The translations under genes were made by a program, and so were the position numbers. Below, one piece after another: positions 63,057 to 64,000 of a stretch of DNA of 64,000 nt. The notes under the pieces are model-generated. The model had not been told where the DNA came from and did no database searches. It saw only the letters and a list, made by a program, of their open reading frames with translations. Numbering within the stretch: the stretch's first letter is position 1; each line of letters opens with the position of its first letter. This stretch comes from Ichthyophthirius multifiliis (lineage: Eukaryota > Ciliophora > Oligohymenophorea > Hymenostomatida): NCBI RefSeq assembly GCF_000220395.1, contig NW_004087037.1, forward strand, positions 66,319 to 130,318. The letters are read 5' to 3'.

Positions 63057-63397
63057 TTTATTTGTATTATATATATATATATATTTATTAAATATTTTTA
63101 TTTTTATTTGTAATTTTATTTAATTTTTTTAAAATATATCTAGAATATATTTAGTTTTATTTAATTTATATAAATATATAATAAAATTTTATTTAATTTA
63201 AATCAATTAAATACTGAATTTTTAAAAATTTATTTATAAATATTTTTTTATTATTTAGAATTATAAGTATTTATTGTAAAACATTTTTATTTATATTTTT
63301 AATAATTAATTTGTTATTTATTATTTTTATTTATATTCAAACAAACATATTTTTATACAAATAAATTTCTTTAAGAAAAAAAAGTACAATATTTTAA
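63057..63397. other. Divergent intergenic AT spacer
   Basis: Lies between the minus-strand Tim gene and the plus-strand gene at 63398, so it should hold two divergent promoters. No motif is recognisable in the AT background. Confidence 0.5.
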
Positions 63398-64000
63398 ATG
63401 AGTTTAGATAATCTTAAATTTACAACAAATTGTTTTTATTAATAAGACAATTATAAATCAAATAAAAAATATTAAATTATTTAAAACAATTGCTTTAATT
63501 AGCATAAAAATTCTAATCTTTTTTTTTAAACTAAGAAAAAAACATAGGAAAATAGAAATATATATAAATAAATAATTAATCATCATTTACGAAAAATAAT
63601 CATTTAAAAAATTCTACATCTGCATTTGCTTTTAACAATATTTTTACAAATTGTAATAAAGTCAAAGATAACAAAAATTATCAAATATAAATTAAATTTA
63701 AAGATATTAGTTTAAATAAAAAAACAATTCCCTTTTTTTTACTAATTATACAAGCAAGAATGTAAATAATGAAAATTCGAACCTTTTATAATCAAATTAA
63801 ACTACTTTTTACACTTCTAATCGACCTCATACTACTTATAATTCGAAATGTTTTCTAAACAATAATACAAATTAAGTCTCTTAGCATCTTTGTGTTGAGA
63901 AAATAGAAGAAGAAGGAAATTAGTTGAAATTAAAGAAATAATCAAGTTATTAAAAAAGCAAGGAAATTTAACTCAAAAATTTTTTCGAGAAAAAATTCTA
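63398..64000 (+). CDS. Uncharacterised Asn/Gln/Lys-rich protein, 3'-partial
   Basis: ATG 63398 (MSLDNLKFTTNCFYQQ...) opens a TGA-free frame. From about 63600 the coding-like sequence continues in the next frame (-1): HLKNSTSAFAFNNIFTNC and TFYTSNRPHTTYNS, running off the window end with FFEKK. The switch may be a homopolymer undercall (A5 at 63592 or A6 at 63606), an unseen intron, or the upstream frame may begin elsewhere: frame 1 itself reads well back to about 63481. Ser/Asn/Gln-rich, no domain recognised. Confidence 0.5.

Noticed and set aside
1-64000. Transposons or retroelements
   Set aside because: No transposase, reverse transcriptase or integrase motif and no long terminal repeats were recognised; the only sizeable repeats are the small-RNA units.

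Overview
The window is nuclear (most likely macronuclear) DNA of a ciliate that reads TAA and TAG as glutamine and stops only at TGA. Every recognisable gene needs this code: conserved proteins such as eIF2-alpha, PP2A catalytic subunit, Atg12, U2SURP, LRRC23 and a HECT ligase read cleanly only with TAA/TAG = Gln, and each ends at TGA. The extreme A+T content, very short GT..AG introns (about 38-190 nt), A-rich leaders before start codons, and Asn/Gln/Lys-rich proteins fit an oligohymenophorean ciliate. Ichthyophthirius-like is my guess from composition, not a proven identification. Gene models below are read by eye under code 6; exon joins are given where the frame and homology agree.

Layout. 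1-9.6 kb: a partial uncharacterised gene, a WASP-like actin regulator, a long coiled-coil protein, and a degenerate kinase (pseudokinase) with a Gln-rich tail. 9.6-14 kb: an AT desert holding four copies of a tRNA-like, pol III-type small RNA inside degenerate ~600-bp repeats. 14-21.4 kb: Costars/ABRACL and a coiled-coil protein on the minus strand, then Atg12, a four-helix membrane protein and the PP2A catalytic subunit. 21.9-29.5 kb: a nucleoplasmin-like acidic nuclear protein, the splicing factor U2SURP/SR140, and an ankyrin-tailed protein. 31-43.3 kb: a 12-kb, very divergent dynein heavy chain whose ATP-binding motifs are largely lost. 43.5-51.5 kb: eIF2-alpha, a coiled-coil protein, LRRC23 (radial spoke) and an EF-hand protein. 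51.9-55.3 kb: a kinase followed by leucine-rich repeats on phase-symmetric exons. 56.3-64 kb: a UBE3C-like HECT ligase, a small unknown protein, a methylisocitrate-lyase-family enzyme, a small Tim chaperone, and a partial gene at the edge.

Genes are individually transcribed on both strands with no operon logic. Several products belong to cilia or the cytoskeleton (dynein heavy chain, LRRC23, WASP-like, Costars, coiled-coil proteins); others are housekeeping (translation, splicing, phosphatase, ubiquitin, autophagy, mitochondrial import). The strongest candidates for something new are the four-copy tRNA-like RNA family, the apparently ATPase-dead dynein heavy chain, the eIF2-alpha with an altered Ser51 region, and the kinase with duplicated symmetric LRR exons.
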